Source: Pyropia haitanensis | Taxonomy: Eukaryota > Rhodophyta > Bangiophyceae > Bangiales > Bangiaceae | NCBI GenBank assembly: GCA_008729055.1 | Contig: SDUX01000002.1 | Location: forward strand, 1,058,496 to 1,122,495 | Direction: 5' to 3' | DNA length: 64,000 nucleotides | Translations under genes and position numbers: made by a program | The notes under the pieces: generated by a model | Told to the model about the DNA's origin: nothing | Seen by the model: the letters and a program-made list of their open reading frames with translations, nothing else | Database searches by the model: none | Shown: positions 31,290-42,457 of the stretch, one piece after another | How positions within the stretch are numbered: the stretch's first letter is position 1 | Layout of the letters: every line of letters begins with the position of its first letter

Positions 31290-32722
31290 GGCTCCCGTCC
31301 CATGCACACACGAGGGCCCGGTTTCATACCACCAATAGAAGTCAAGGAGGGGACGATGCGTGGTGTAACTGATGGATGGGGGCGCAAGCTGTCGACCGCT
31401 CTCAGCCGCAGCCTGTATGTAGCGGCGCACAGCGCTCGGGCTTGAAACAGCATCAGCCAGTAGAACATCTGGGATACACAACTTACAGCTGTTTTCGATG
31501 ACTGTCAAGCTTTGTGAAAGATCACTTCAAAACTGAGATAGGTGAAGACCTTTTGCAGTGTTAGCTGTTGGACGGACGTACTTTGGAACGCGAGGGGACT
31601 GCAGATGTTCCACTTCTGGGCTTTCAATTTGTCATGGATATAAATACTGGTTATGGTGTACATGATACGGTGAGGACACTCGCCGGTTGGGGGCGTCCGC
31701 CGGCTGCGACGGCAGTCTGCCAAAGGGAAAAAGTCTGGTGACGGCTAGCAGCGCCCACAGGCTGGCGGGCGGCCGCCGGGCAATGATAAATTGGGTGTCG
31801 GTAGCGCTGGCGGTTGGCGGCCGGGGGCAACAGCTGCCGGCGGGGGTTGAGGTTGGTGGCGGGCCGCGGCCTCCACTGTCGGAGAGGTCGGCGCCGGCCG
31901 GATCGGGGCGACTGATTGCCGCTGCCAAAGCTCGCAGCGGGGATAGAAAGTAGTAAGGGTGGTCGCCAGTGGCCGCAGGCGCGGCAGCGGTTGCCGGCCG
32001 GTGGAGGAAGTGCGCCCGTCGCGCTGGTGGCTGGTGGCGGTCGGCGGCCACTAACAGAGGGATTGGGGAATAGCGTCGGGCGGAAGTGTATGCGGGTGGG
32101 GGGAGAGATCTGAGCCCGCGGAGAGCGTCCGCCTGCGTCGGCGGCAGCTGCAGGCGCGGGGAGGGGCTAGCGGCGGGAGCCAACGGCGGCAAATGAGGGA
32201 GTGGGCGCTAGCTGGGGAGTGGTGACCTCAGACCATCCTTGAGACTGGTGTTCATTAAATGGACTGGTGGCGGGGTTGCAGGCTGGGAGAGGGCGGCGGG
32301 GGCTGCGAGCGGGTGGCGCTGGGTGCCGGGTGGCAGGTACCTGGCGGCAGAAGGTGCGCCCCGCGGTCGGGGCGGGAGGGGCCGTCGCCCGCCGGCCGCA
32401 TCAGCGACCGCTGGATTGGAATGCGGCGTTCCGCATCACTACCGGCCGAAGGGTGCAGTCAGTCGGCGGCTGCTCGCGCGGAGGCTGCCTCTCCAGTCAG
32501 ACGCGGAAGGGGCGGCAGCTGCAAGCATAGAGGAATCAATATAAGGGAAAGCCTGATAAGCCCAGCACAACAGCAAAATTATGTATTTATATACATTATT
32601 GACTAGAGTTCTAAACATTTTAAAATGTATCGAAAATGTGGGAGCTCGTCCAGGGCTAATCAAATTTCAGCTAAAGGGTCCTATTCAAAACTCAGAACGC
32701 GTGTGTGCATGGGACGGGAGCC
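31290..32722. mobile_element. TIR transposon with 8-bp target-site duplication (hAT-like size class), non-autonomous
   Basis: A 23-bp perfect terminal inverted repeat begins GGCTCCCGTCCCATGCACAC at 31290 and is repeated in reverse complement at 32700-32722. Directly outside it lies the same 8 bp on both sides, TGGCTCGC, at 31282-31289 and 32723-32730. A TIR plus an exact 8-bp duplication is the hallmark of cut-and-paste insertion; hAT and P-type elements make 8-bp duplications. The 1433-bp body is clearly AT-richer at both ends than the host DNA, has TATAAATA at about 31637 and ATGTATTTATATACATT at about 32581, and has no transposase frame. It sits upstream of FIGNL1. The exact duplication suggests a fairly recent insertion. 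Confidence 0.88.
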
Positions 32723-32730
32723 TGGCTCGC
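32723..32730 (+). repeat. Target-site duplication, right copy
   Basis: TGGCTCGC immediately right of the TIR that ends at 32722; identical to 31282-31289. Confidence 0.85.
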
Positions 32731-33920
32731 CGGCGGGGGCCGAGCGGGAGGCGACACGAGCCGCCGCGCGCGGCGGGCATGGCGCGGCGGGATCGGCTCC
32801 GCGGCGTGGCGCTTTTTGTTTTTTTTTTTGACGCCCACCCAAAACGCGCGTGCGCCCGCGTCGGCGGCGGACCAACTGCAGGCCCCGCCCGCGGGCGACG
32901 GGCTCGCCGCGTGCCACCGCCCCGCCTCTGGCGCCCACGGCCTGTGCCGGCCGCGGCGGTCGCGGCCAACCTCCCCGCCCCCGGCGGCTCCTCCCCCTCC
33001 ACCCTGCGGTAGGTGAGCGTGCCGGTTTTCTCATTGTCTCTCTCTTTTTTTTTTTTCTTGGGTGCTGCCACCTCCCCCGACGACGGGCGCTGTCCGCCGC
33101 GGCGGCTGCTCCTCCCACCCCCCCTCCTCCCCCCCCCCCCCCCCGGCTGTCTTCCAATCCCGCCACACCCCGCCCTGCCGCCCCGCCGCCGCGCGTGGTG
33201 GGCGGCGGCGGCACCCCCCCCCCCCCCCCCTCCCCCGCGCGCTCCCCGTGTGCGCGGGTGCACCCCCGCCGGCAGCGTCGGTGGCGTCGCGCGCGGCGCG
33301 GCCGCCGCCCGCGCCGGTGCGCGGGACCAGCCCGTGGGCGCTCCCCGTCTGCCCCGCCCGCTCGTTGGCTGGTGCTGGCGGCCGCAGCGGGAGGGGGGGC
33401 GCCGCCGGCGGCGGGCGACGCGGCGGCACCCCCCCTCCCCCCCCCCTCCCGCCCGTCCCCCCCGCGCCCGCTGTCCGCGGCGCCCGCCGTCGCGTGGTGC
33501 CGCCTCTTGACGACGGCGGCGACCGGCGGCGGGCGGGTGTGCGGGAGCGCGCGCCGCCCGCGGTGGCGGCGGCCGTGACGGTGCCGCCGCCGCCGCGGTC
33601 CCGGCCGCCGCGGCCGGCGACGCGCGGGGCGCGTCCCCCCCCCCCCGTCCGCCGCACGTCCTCCCCCGTTCCAACCAAAGAGGGCGGTGCCGACGACGCA
33701 GCCGGCTCTGCCGGCGGCAACGGCGGCATGCAGCGGCAGCCGCTGTCGCCGCCGCCGCCGCCGCTGCCGCCGCTGTCGCCCACCCCGCGTGCGCCGGAGC
33801 GGCGGGGGGGGGCTCCTTGGGGAGCGCACCACGGTGGCGACGTATCGTTGGGGGGGGGGTGTGGTCGGCCCCGCGCGCGGCCGCGGCCGCGGCGGCCCCG
33901 TGGCGGCGGTCGCTGCGGGC

Positions 33921-33952
<32 letters not shown>

Positions 33953-34289
33953 CGTGACGGCGGCCAGGGTGCTGGCGGGCTGGCGGACGGTGCGCGCGCG
34001 TCCCCTCTTTCGCAAGCGGGGCCCAGACCATGAACGCGGGGCGCGCGGCCGCATCGATAGTGCGCATGGCGGGTGCGGAAAGTGGTGCCGCTCACTCCCC
34101 CCCCTCCCTCCCCCCCCCCGGCCGTACACAGAGCACGTGCGGAACGACAGTGGGCACCCGTCGGATGCCATCATCACGGCGGCGGCGACGTCTTGATGGG
34201 CGGCGCGTCGGGTGCTTTGCGTACTCGTCGGCGACCCCCGTGGCGGGTGGCGGCTGTGGGCGGTGCCCCGCCTGCTGCCGGCGGTGACA
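32731..34289. other. GC-rich stretch with no confident gene
   Basis: Contains T runs at 32815-32830 and 33039-33056 and many C runs. One plus-strand segment, about 33800-34100, reads more naturally than its surroundings (GERTTVATYRWGGGVVGPAR, then TAARVLAGWRTVRARPLF), and could be an exon of an unidentified gene. I cannot support boundaries or a function. Confidence 0.3.
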
Positions 34290-35282
34290 GCGCAGTGGGG
34301 TCTAATCCGTGAACCTCTGCGGGCAGTGCACACCCCAAAATCAGCCGTTTTTGACCAGAGTGACACCGCGAAACGGCAGTGCGAGTGTCATTTCGAGTGC
34401 ACAGCTTTGTCAGTTTGATTGCACGGAGTGCACTGCACAGGGTGCACAACAAACGTCCTGTGCGACGCAACGAGCGCATCACATGAGCACGACACAGTCG
34501 CCCGAGATGGTCATGAAAATAATTGTATAAGATTTGGAATCAAATAGGTAGAGGCACTTGTCACTTGGAACGAGGACTCATTGTCATTGCATTGTATTTG
34601 AAATACCCGTGAACTGTGTTTCTGTTGTGAGTCATCTGTTGGCCGGTCGTATGTACGTACATTGCGGCGGACGGGGGTTCTTGTGCCAGCAGCGGTCCGG
34701 AGAAGTCCTTCGGCCGTCGGTATACATGCGAGAGTGTGTATTTCTTGTCCGTCAAGTGTTGTCGTGTGGTATTGGAAGTCTGGTTCGACACATACTGCTT
34801 TGCAATTGTATCTCGTTCATAGCAAATCATGCACATGCATTCCCGAGAGTCTTGCATCGCATCCTGTCCCGCGAGATCCCTCCGAGTGGAGCGCCTCATG
34901 AGGGTGTGTCGTCGGCACCGTTGACGTGCACTGCTGTTCACTCAGAATGACAATGCGTGCAATAAAAATGACAATGCGTGCACCGAAGAGCACGTACTTT
35001 TGCACTCCTACGGCGTCCAAGCGCGCTACGACGATGTAGGTGAGTTCCGAAGACGAGGACAAGAACAAGGAGATGCCTCAGTACATGGACCACGTCGTCG
35101 AGAAAAAAAATGCTCCGGAACGATCCATAGGGGGATGTATACGGCCATTGCGTCGAGTGGCAAAAAAAACCACCTCCTACGGGGTCAAAAACGGCGATTC
35201 GGGCGGCCCTGTGCACTGTTTGTGCAATGCACTGGGCCCGATTGTGGGCCGTGCACTGGCCACGGTTTAAACCCCACTGCGC
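34290..35282. mobile_element. TIR-bounded non-autonomous element, same TIR family as the 697-3103 pair
   Basis: The left end starts GCGCAGTGGGGTCTAATCCG and the right end, in reverse complement, GCGCAGTGGGGTTTAAACCG. Farther in, GCCGTTTTTGACC also occurs in inverted orientation near both ends (about 34353 and 35190). The body is AT-richer than its surroundings, carries many TGCAC / GTGCA words near the ends and a short tandem TGACAATGCGTGCA repeat at about 34945-34985. No transposase frame is present. No target-site duplication was recognised. The outer bases match those of the elements at 697, 1901 and 51833. Confidence 0.7.
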
Positions 35283-38200
35283 AGCGGCGGCGGCGGCGGT
35301 GCCGCGCAGTCGGCGGCACGCGGGGGCGGACGCCGCGGCCAGAGGCGGGGCGGGATGGGCGGGGCGGCACCGCCGTCCGCGCCCGCCATTCGCACCGTAC
35401 CTCGGCGGTGCGCGTCGGTGTTGGTGTGGTCATGGCTCCGCGTGTGGCAGGGGGGGGGGGGGGGGGCACAGCCGGCCGCCGTGGGGGACGGACAGGCGAC
35501 CGGCGGCCGGGGTCGGGGGCCGGCGGCTGGCGGGCCGCGGCGGCCGCCCCAGGGCGGCCGTTGGACCCGACCCGCCGTCGCGGGTGGCGGCGACCGTGCA
35601 GCAGAGGCGCGGTTACACACCAAACGGGTCGGCCGCACGCACGGCGCGGCGCGCCAGTCTGGGAGGCGGCGACGCGGCCGGGACGGGACGGCCGCCACGG
35701 CGGTGCCGGTCGTCCCGTGGCACCCGTCGCCTCTCCCGCCCTCTCCGCCGCGGGCCCCTCCCACGAGAGGCGGCCGTCAGCCGCGTCTCGTGTGCGGGCC
35801 GCCGCGCCCGCCCGCCCGCCCGCACAGGACCAGTAGTCAACGGCCACCGTCCCGGTTTGGGACGACGGCCACGCGTGGGCACCCCGCCGCACCCGGCCAG
35901 CATCCCATCCCCGCTTCCCGCCCGCCGCCGCCGCCCCTCCACACCCCGTTCCCAACCGCTGACGTACCGCGGCAGCGGCAAAAAAGAAGCGGGCGGCGGG
36001 CCCGCCGTCGGGGCGGGCGCGTCGACGCTGCGCGGCGTCGGCGGTTTTGGGCTGGTGGAGCCGTGGGCGGGGGGGGGGGGGGGCGCAGGCGCGCGACGAG
36101 CGCGGCGGCCGCTGGGCCAGCAGCGGGGCGTGTGCCCCGGCAGGGGCGGCGCGCGCGGCGGCCGCCCGCGGCGCCGCGGAGCCGCGGCGGCGACGGCGGC
36201 CGCCGCACCGCCGCCGATGCGGGCGGTGGGGAGGGGACGGCGCTGCTCGCGCCGTCGCCGGCCGCCCCCGGCGGCGTTTGAAACCCCATCGGCAACCGCC
36301 GCCACCCCCCCCACCAGCACCGCCCGCGGCACCCACCAGACCGTACCCTCTACGGCTCCTCCCCCCCCCCACCCCCCCTCCTCTGCTGCCGCCTCTGCGG
36401 GCGGCGGCCACCCAGCACCCGCCACGGCGCGTGCGGCGGTCGGTGCGCCTCCCCCGCACGACCGCCCACCCACGGCGGCACGCCCTCGCGCCAGCGCCGT
36501 CAGATCGAGGCGCGGCGCCGCGGCCGCCGCGGGACGCGCGCGCCGCCCACGCCGCCGCGGGGCCGCGCCACGCCTCCTCCCGCGCGCGCTGCGGGCGCCC
36601 CACCCCGAGCCGCGGCGCCCCACCCCGCCGCGCATCCGCGGCGCCCGCCCCCCGCCCCCCGTCCCGCCGTGCCCCCGCCCCCGCCATCCCACCCCGGCCC
36701 ACCCCACACCACGCCGCGCACCCCTGCGCGGCAGACTCCCGCCAGCCGAGCCCGCCCCCCGTCGGTCGCGTCGCCCGCCGCCGTCCCGCGCGCCGCGGCG
36801 CCGCGGCGTGCCGACCCCGCCCGCGCGTGCGGCGCGATCCGCGCCAACGGCACCGCCGCCGACCGCTGTTCTCCCCGCCCGCCCGCCCGCCCGCCCGTGC
36901 GTGCTCCCGCCATCCCGTACGGGCGGGTGCCTCTCCCCCTGGCTTCCCGCTACCCCTGCCGGTAGTCGCCGTGCCCGCCGCTACCCGTTCCCGCCACCGC
37001 CTCGCCCCGCCCTCCGGTTGTACCTCGCCCACGGCGGCGGCGCGCGCGCCGCCGCCGCGCCCGGCCACGCGCACGCCGCGGCGGGGCGCTGGCCGCCGCG
37101 ACGGACGGGGGACGACGGCACGCCGCCGGTGGCGCGGCCCGCTGCCGCTGCCGTTGCGCCCGCCGCCGCGCCCGCCCCGCCCTCCCCTTTCTGGCGGCGG
37201 CGGTGAGCGGGCCGCCCCCGCGCCCGCCCGCCCGCGCACCCGCGCGGGGGGCCGCCGGCCGCCGCGGTGGACGGGTGGCACCGGCGCGCCGCCGTTGCCG
37301 CGGTTCCCGATGCGGCTGGCGTTGCCGCCGCCGCCCCCGCCGCTGTCCCAGCCGTCGCGGCCGTTACGGTGGCTGCCATTGGGCGGTGCGTGGCGGGCGC
37401 CGCCGCCCGCGCGGCGGCTGTGGCCGGTGACTTCCACGGCGGCGGCACATCGCGGGCGGCTGCCGCGCGCGCGGTGGAGGCGGCCGGTGGCGCCGGCGGG
37501 GGTTGGGGGTGCCAAGCCCGCCGCGGTGGCGGGAGGTGGGGCGTGCAGTCGACCCGCCGCCGTCCCTCTCCTTCCTCCGTGACGTCCACCCCCATCCTGT
37601 TGCTGCCCCGATCGCTTCCGCGCGACGACGGCGATCCGGCGGCCCGGGGCGGGAGCGGCGTCGCGGCGGTGCTGTGGACGGAGTGCCAACCTCCTTTCGA
37701 CGGCATCTTTTGGCGGTAGGCCATCGTTTGTTTTCCTCTTTGCTCTGCTTGTCGGTGTCTGCCTGCTTGGGTGCGTCCCGCCCGTCTGCCGTCCGTCGGC
37801 GGTCATCCTTCTCTACCTTCTCCCCGGTTCACGCCAGGCGGTCCTCGTTTGAGGACATAGACATCCCTGGTGCCGTTCCCCGCTTTCTGTTTGTGGGGGA
37901 GCGGGGACGGCACGCGCGGACAACGGTGGCGTGAGAGCGCCGCCCCCTGTATTGCGCCCGCGCCGGGAAGGGGGGGCGCCGCGCCGCCTCTCCTTCCCGC
38001 CCGCGACGTCACTGCCCGCTGCTGAAATACGCAGTGGTGCAGGGAGGGGGTGCAGGGGGAGGTGGCCGTCGGCGGACGACGACGGCGGGGCGGCGCCACG
38101 GCGGCGACTGTGTTTTTTTTTTTGACCGTGGCACCCTGTTCCGTCGCCTGTGTGCGTGTGTTTGTGTGTGTGGCCTTTCGCTGGCGGCCTGTCCGTCCAC

Positions 38201-38689
38201 GCCCCTGTCCGATCCGCAACAGGTAGCTTCCGCCCATGATGTCGGAGCTATTCCTGTGGCCTTCCTCTTTTACCCGTGTGGTGGAGGGGGGAGGTTTTGG
38301 CGCGTGCGGGTCTGCGGTGGCGCTGAATCTGCATCGCGCCCGCGCCGTGTGGGGGGGGGTCGCTCCCGCGCTCCTTTCCGCCGGCGCGCGGCGCCACTGC
38401 ACGCTGCTATTACGCAGTGCTTTGGGCAGCGGGCTGGGCGGACTGGCCGTTGGCGAAGGGCGACGCCGCCACATGCGTCGCGGTCCCGGTTCTGGGTGTC
38501 GTTGGTTACTCTGTCCTTTGGTCTTGTGGTGACGGCGTGCTTCGGACGATGGCGAGAACGGGGGATAGTACCGAGGGAGGATGAGTTGCGCTGGGTGACG
38601 GAAATGCGAATTCTGACAACAGGTGCTGTCGTGGTGTGCAATGAGGGCGACAGGTTTGATTCTGCTGGTGCGGCGTTAAATGACAACAG
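35283..38689. other. GC-rich stretch with no supported gene; leads into the repeat array
   Basis: From 35283 to about 37700 the DNA is extreme in GC and open in several frames on both strands, with Arg/Pro/Ala-rich translations and no domain. From 37700 on it becomes mixed. A T12 run lies at about 38116. The sequence CTGACAACAG-GTGCTG (about 38620) and the TGACAACAG just before 38690 resemble the acceptor that precedes each array exon, so earlier exons of the same transcription unit may lie here. Confidence 0.35.
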
Positions 38690-39289
38690 GTGGCGGCGGG
38701 CGCAGAGCTGGGCGGACGAGGACACGGCAGGCGAGACGGCGGCGAGGGAGTAAGGACGGCGGGGGGGGCGAGGGGGGGGAGGGTGGGTGTGCTTTTGGGT
38801 GGGGGCGTGGTTGGCGCGAGTGCGGCTGGGGGGGGGAGGCGAGGGAGGGTGGGGTGGTCGCGGCGAGGGACGGGCTGACGTGGGGGTGAGGTGGTGCTGT
38901 GGCGGCTGTGTGTCTTTGGCTGTTTTGATTGTGTTTGTGCGTGGTTGGTTGACCACAGGTGGGAGCGGGCGCAGAGCTGGGCGGACGAGGACGCGGCAGG
39001 CGAGACGGCGGCGAGGGAGTAAGGACGGCGGGGGGGGGTGAGGGGGGGGAGGGTGGGTGTGCTTTTGGGTGGGGGCGTGGTTGGCGCGAGTGGGGGTGGG
39101 GGGGGCAGGCGAGGGAGGGTGGGGTGGTCGCGGCGAGGGACGGGCTGACGTGGGGGTGAGGTGGTGCTGTGGCGGCTGTGTGTCTTTGGCTGTTTTTGAT
39201 TGTGTTTGTGCGTGGTTGGTTGACCACAGGTGGGGGCGGGCGCAGAGCTGGGCGGACGAGGACGCGGCAGGCGAGACGGCGGCGAGGGA
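38690..39289 (+). other. Candidate phased microexons, block 1 (three copies)
   Basis: The predicted exons are 38690-38749, 38959-39018 and 39230-39289, each exactly 60 nt. Each is preceded by CAACAG or GACCACAG and followed by GTAAGG. Each contributes one base, 19 codons and two bases, so joined copies translate as WGRAQSWADEDAAGETAARE in tandem (first copy WRRAQSWADEDTAGETAARE). Intervening sequences are 209-211 bp, the same size as the verified short introns in this window (185-210 bp). No family is known to me for this peptide. Expression is not shown by the sequence. Confidence 0.45.
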
Positions 39290-39497
39290 GTAAGGACGGC
39301 GGGGGGGGTGAGGGGGGGAGGGTGGGTGTGCTTTTGGGTGGGGGCGTGGTTGGCGCGAGTGCGGGTGGGGGGGGGGAGGCGAGAGAGGGTGGGGTGGCTG
39401 CGTTGATGGAGAGATCGACGCTGATGAGGTGTGGTGTGGTGGTGGGGGATGACGGTGGCTGTTCTGATTGTGCTTGTGTTTGGTTGTCTGTCAACAG

Positions 39498-40438
39498 GTG
39501 GTGGCGGGCGCTGGACTGGGCGGATGCGGACAAGATGGGCAAGACGGCGGCAAGGGGATTCGTGTTGTGGGCGCGGCGAGGGGAGGGCGTGTCTGTTTTT
39601 TTTTTTTTTTGGGTTTGGGCGTGGTGTGGGCGAGTGCGGGTGGGCGGGGTGGGCAGCGCCATTCACGAGTTGCGGCGGGCGCTGCGTCCGGCTCTGTTGG
39701 GTTCTTTCGGGGGGGGAGTGGTGGGGGGCGGACGTCACGGCGGCCTGGGGGCGGCGGCAGCGGCGATGGTTGTGGCGTCGGCGACGTTTTTGGCGGGGGT
39801 GGTGGAGAGACAGGTGTTTATGACGGTGGTGCAGTCGGTGGGGGTGGTGGTGGCGGCGGCTATGGCCCTAGCCGTCGTCACTGCCGTCCTCACCGGCTTT
39901 ACCATCGTTGTGAGCACCTGGCTGTCTGCCGCAACTGCCAGGGACGTCGCTGCCGTCATCACTGTCGTCGCTGTCGCCGCCGCCACGGCCAGGGTCGCCG
40001 TGACGCCCGTCTGCCATCGCTCTCACCCTCGGAAGAGGACGACGGAGCTGGGCACGGGCCGCAGCGTCCGCCGGAGCTCGTGGATGGGGGGGGGGAGCGA
40101 GGGGGGGCGGTCGTCGCGGCGGCCTGGGGGTGGCGGCAGCGGCGATGGTGGGGACGGCGACAATGGCGGAGGAGATGGCGGTCTCCCATGATGCCGCCGT
40201 TCCCACCATCAATGATGTCGCCGCCCCCACGGCCAGGGTCGCCGCGACAACCGCCTGCCATCGCTCCCCCCCCTGCTGGTGCGGCGCGAGGACCGGCGGG
40301 TGGGGTGGGCGTGGTGGGGTGTGGGTGGTGGCGTGGTGGTGGAGAGGGACGCGCTGACGTGGGGGTGGGGTGGTGTTGTGGCGGCTGTGTGTCTTTGGCT
40401 GTTTTTGATTGTGTTTGTGCGTGGTTGGTTGACCACAG
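39498..40438 (+). repeat. Diverged monomer and tail, copy 1
   Basis: This starts after CAACAG with a changed exon (WWRALDWADADKMGKTAARG) in which the GTAAGG donor is replaced by TTCGTG, so it could only act as a terminal exon or be read through. A T run, then Gly/Val/Ala-rich sequence follow, including a hydrophobic plus-strand stretch (VFMTVVQSVGVVVAAAMALA). The segment recurs at 41516 and 43806. Confidence 0.6.
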
Positions 40439-41307
40439 GTGGGGGCGGGCGCAGAGCTGGGCGGACGAGGACGCGGCAGGCGAGACGGCGGCGAGGGAGT
40501 AAGGACGGCGGGGGGGGGCGAGGGGGGGAGGGTGGGTGTGCTTTTGGGTGGGGGCGTGGTTGGCGCGAGTGCGGCTGGGGGGGGGAGGCGAGGGAGGGTG
40601 GGGTGGTCGCGGCGAGGGACGGGCTGACGTGGGGGTGAGGTGGTGCTGTGGCGGCTGTGTGTCTTTGGCTGTTTTGATTGTGTTTGTGCGTGGTTGGTTG
40701 ACCACAGGTGGGAGCGGGCGCAGAGCTGGGCGGACGAGGACGCGGCAGGCGAGACGGCGGCGAGGGAGTAAGGACGGCGGGGGGGGGTGAGGGGGGGGAG
40801 GGTGGGTGTGCTTTTGGGTGGGGGCGTGGTTGGCGCGAGTGCGGGTGGGGGGGGCAGGCGAGGCAGGGTGGGGTGGTCGCGGCGAGGGACGGGCTGACGT
40901 GGGGGTGAGGTGGTGCTGTGGCGGCTGTGTGTCTTTGGCTGTTTTGATTGTGTTTGTGCGTGGTTGGTTGACCACAGGTGGGGGCGGGCGCAGAGCTGGG
41001 CGGACGAGGACGCGGCAGGCGAGACGGCGGCGAGGGAGTAAGGACGGCGGGGGGGGTGAGGGGGGGGAGGGTGGGTGTGCTTTTGGGTGGGGGCGTGGTT
41101 GGCGCGAGTGCGGGTGGGGGGGGGGAGGCGAGGGAGGGTGGGGTGGTCGCGGCGAGGGACGGGCTGACGTGGGGGTGAGGTGGTGCTGTGGCGGCTGTGT
41201 GTCTTTGGCTGTTTTGATTGTGTTTGTGCGTGGTTGGTTGACCACAGGTGGGGGCGGGCGCAGAGCTGGGCGGACGAGGACGCGGCAGGCGAGACGGCGG
41301 CGAGGGA
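40439..41307 (+). other. Candidate phased microexons, block 2 (four copies)
   Basis: The predicted exons are 40439-40498, 40708-40767, 40978-41037 and 41248-41307, all 60 nt. They have the same GACCACAG and GTAAGG borders and the same phase as block 1. The encoded peptide unit is unchanged except that the second copy has Glu for Gly at position 2 (WERAQSWADEDAAGETAARE). Confidence 0.45.
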
Positions 41308-41515
41308 GTAAGGACGGCGGGGGGGGTGAGGGGGGGGAGGGTGGGTGTGCTTTTGGGTGGGGGCGTGGTTGGCGCGAGTGCGGGTGGGGGGGGGAGGCGA
41401 GAGAGGGTGGGGTGGCTGCGTTGATGGAGAGATCGACGCTGATGAGGTGTGGTGTGGTGGTGGGGGATGACGGTGGCTGTTCTGATTGTGCTTGTGTTTG
41501 GTTGTCTGTCAACAG

Positions 41516-42457
41516 GTGGTGGCGGGCGCTGGACTGGGCGGATGCGGACAAGATGAGCAAGACGGCGGCAAGGGGATTCGTGTTGTGGGCGCGGCGAGGG
41601 GAGGGCGTGTCTGTTTTTTTTTTTTTTTGGGTTTGGGCGTGGTGTGGGCGAGTGCGGGTGGGCGGGGTGGGCAGCGCCATTCACGAGTTGCGGCGGGCGC
41701 TGCGTCCGGCTCTGTTGGGTTCTTTCGGGGGGGGGAGTGGTGGGGGGCGGACGTCACGGCGGCCTGGGGGCGGCGGCAGCGGCGATGGTTGTGGCGTCGG
41801 CGACGTTTTTGGCGGGGGTGGTGGAGAGACAGGTGTTTATGACGGTGGTGCAGTCGGTGGGGGTGGTGGTGGCGGCGGCTATGGCCCTAGCCGTCGTCAC
41901 TGCCGTCCTCACCGGCTTTACCATCGTTGTGAGCACCTGGCTGTCTGCCGCAACTGCCAGGGACGTCGCTGCCGTCATCACTGTCGTCGCTGTCGCCGCC
42001 GCCACGGCCAGGGTCGCCGTGACGCCCGTCTGCCATCGCTCTCACCCTCGGAAGAGGACGACGGAGCTGGGCACGGGCCGCAGCGTCCGCCGGAGCTCGT
42101 GGATGGGGGGGGGGAGCGAGGGGGGGCGGTCGTCGCGGCGGCCTGGGGGTGGCGGCAGCGGCGATGGTGGGGACGGCGACAATGGCGGAGGAGATGGCGG
42201 TCTCCCATGATGCCGCCGTTCCCACCATCAATGATGTCGCCGCCCCCACGGCCAGGGTCGCCGCGACAACCGCCTGCCATCGCTCCCCCCCCTGCTGGTG
42301 CGGCGCGAGGACCGGCGGGTGGGGTGGGCGTGGTGGGGTGTGGGTGGTGGCGTGGTGGTGGAGAGGGACGCGCTGACGTGGGGGTGGGGTGGTGTTGTGG
42401 CGGCTGTGTGTCTTTGGCTGTTTTTGATTGTGTTTGTGCGTGGTTGGTTGACCACAG
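41516..42457 (+). repeat. Diverged monomer and tail, copy 2
   Basis: Nearly identical to 39498-40438. One replacement changes KMGK to KMSK in the diverged exon, and some G and T runs differ by a base. Confidence 0.6.

Noticed and set aside
33687..34196. Possible membrane protein exon on the plus strand
   Set aside because: One segment looks natural, but no family, start or splice borders could be supported, so it is only noted within the region entry.
35185..37806. 873-codon minus-strand open frame
   Set aside because: Arg/Gly/Pro-rich throughout, no domain, no start context, and equally long frames exist on the other strand; expected in DNA this GC-rich.
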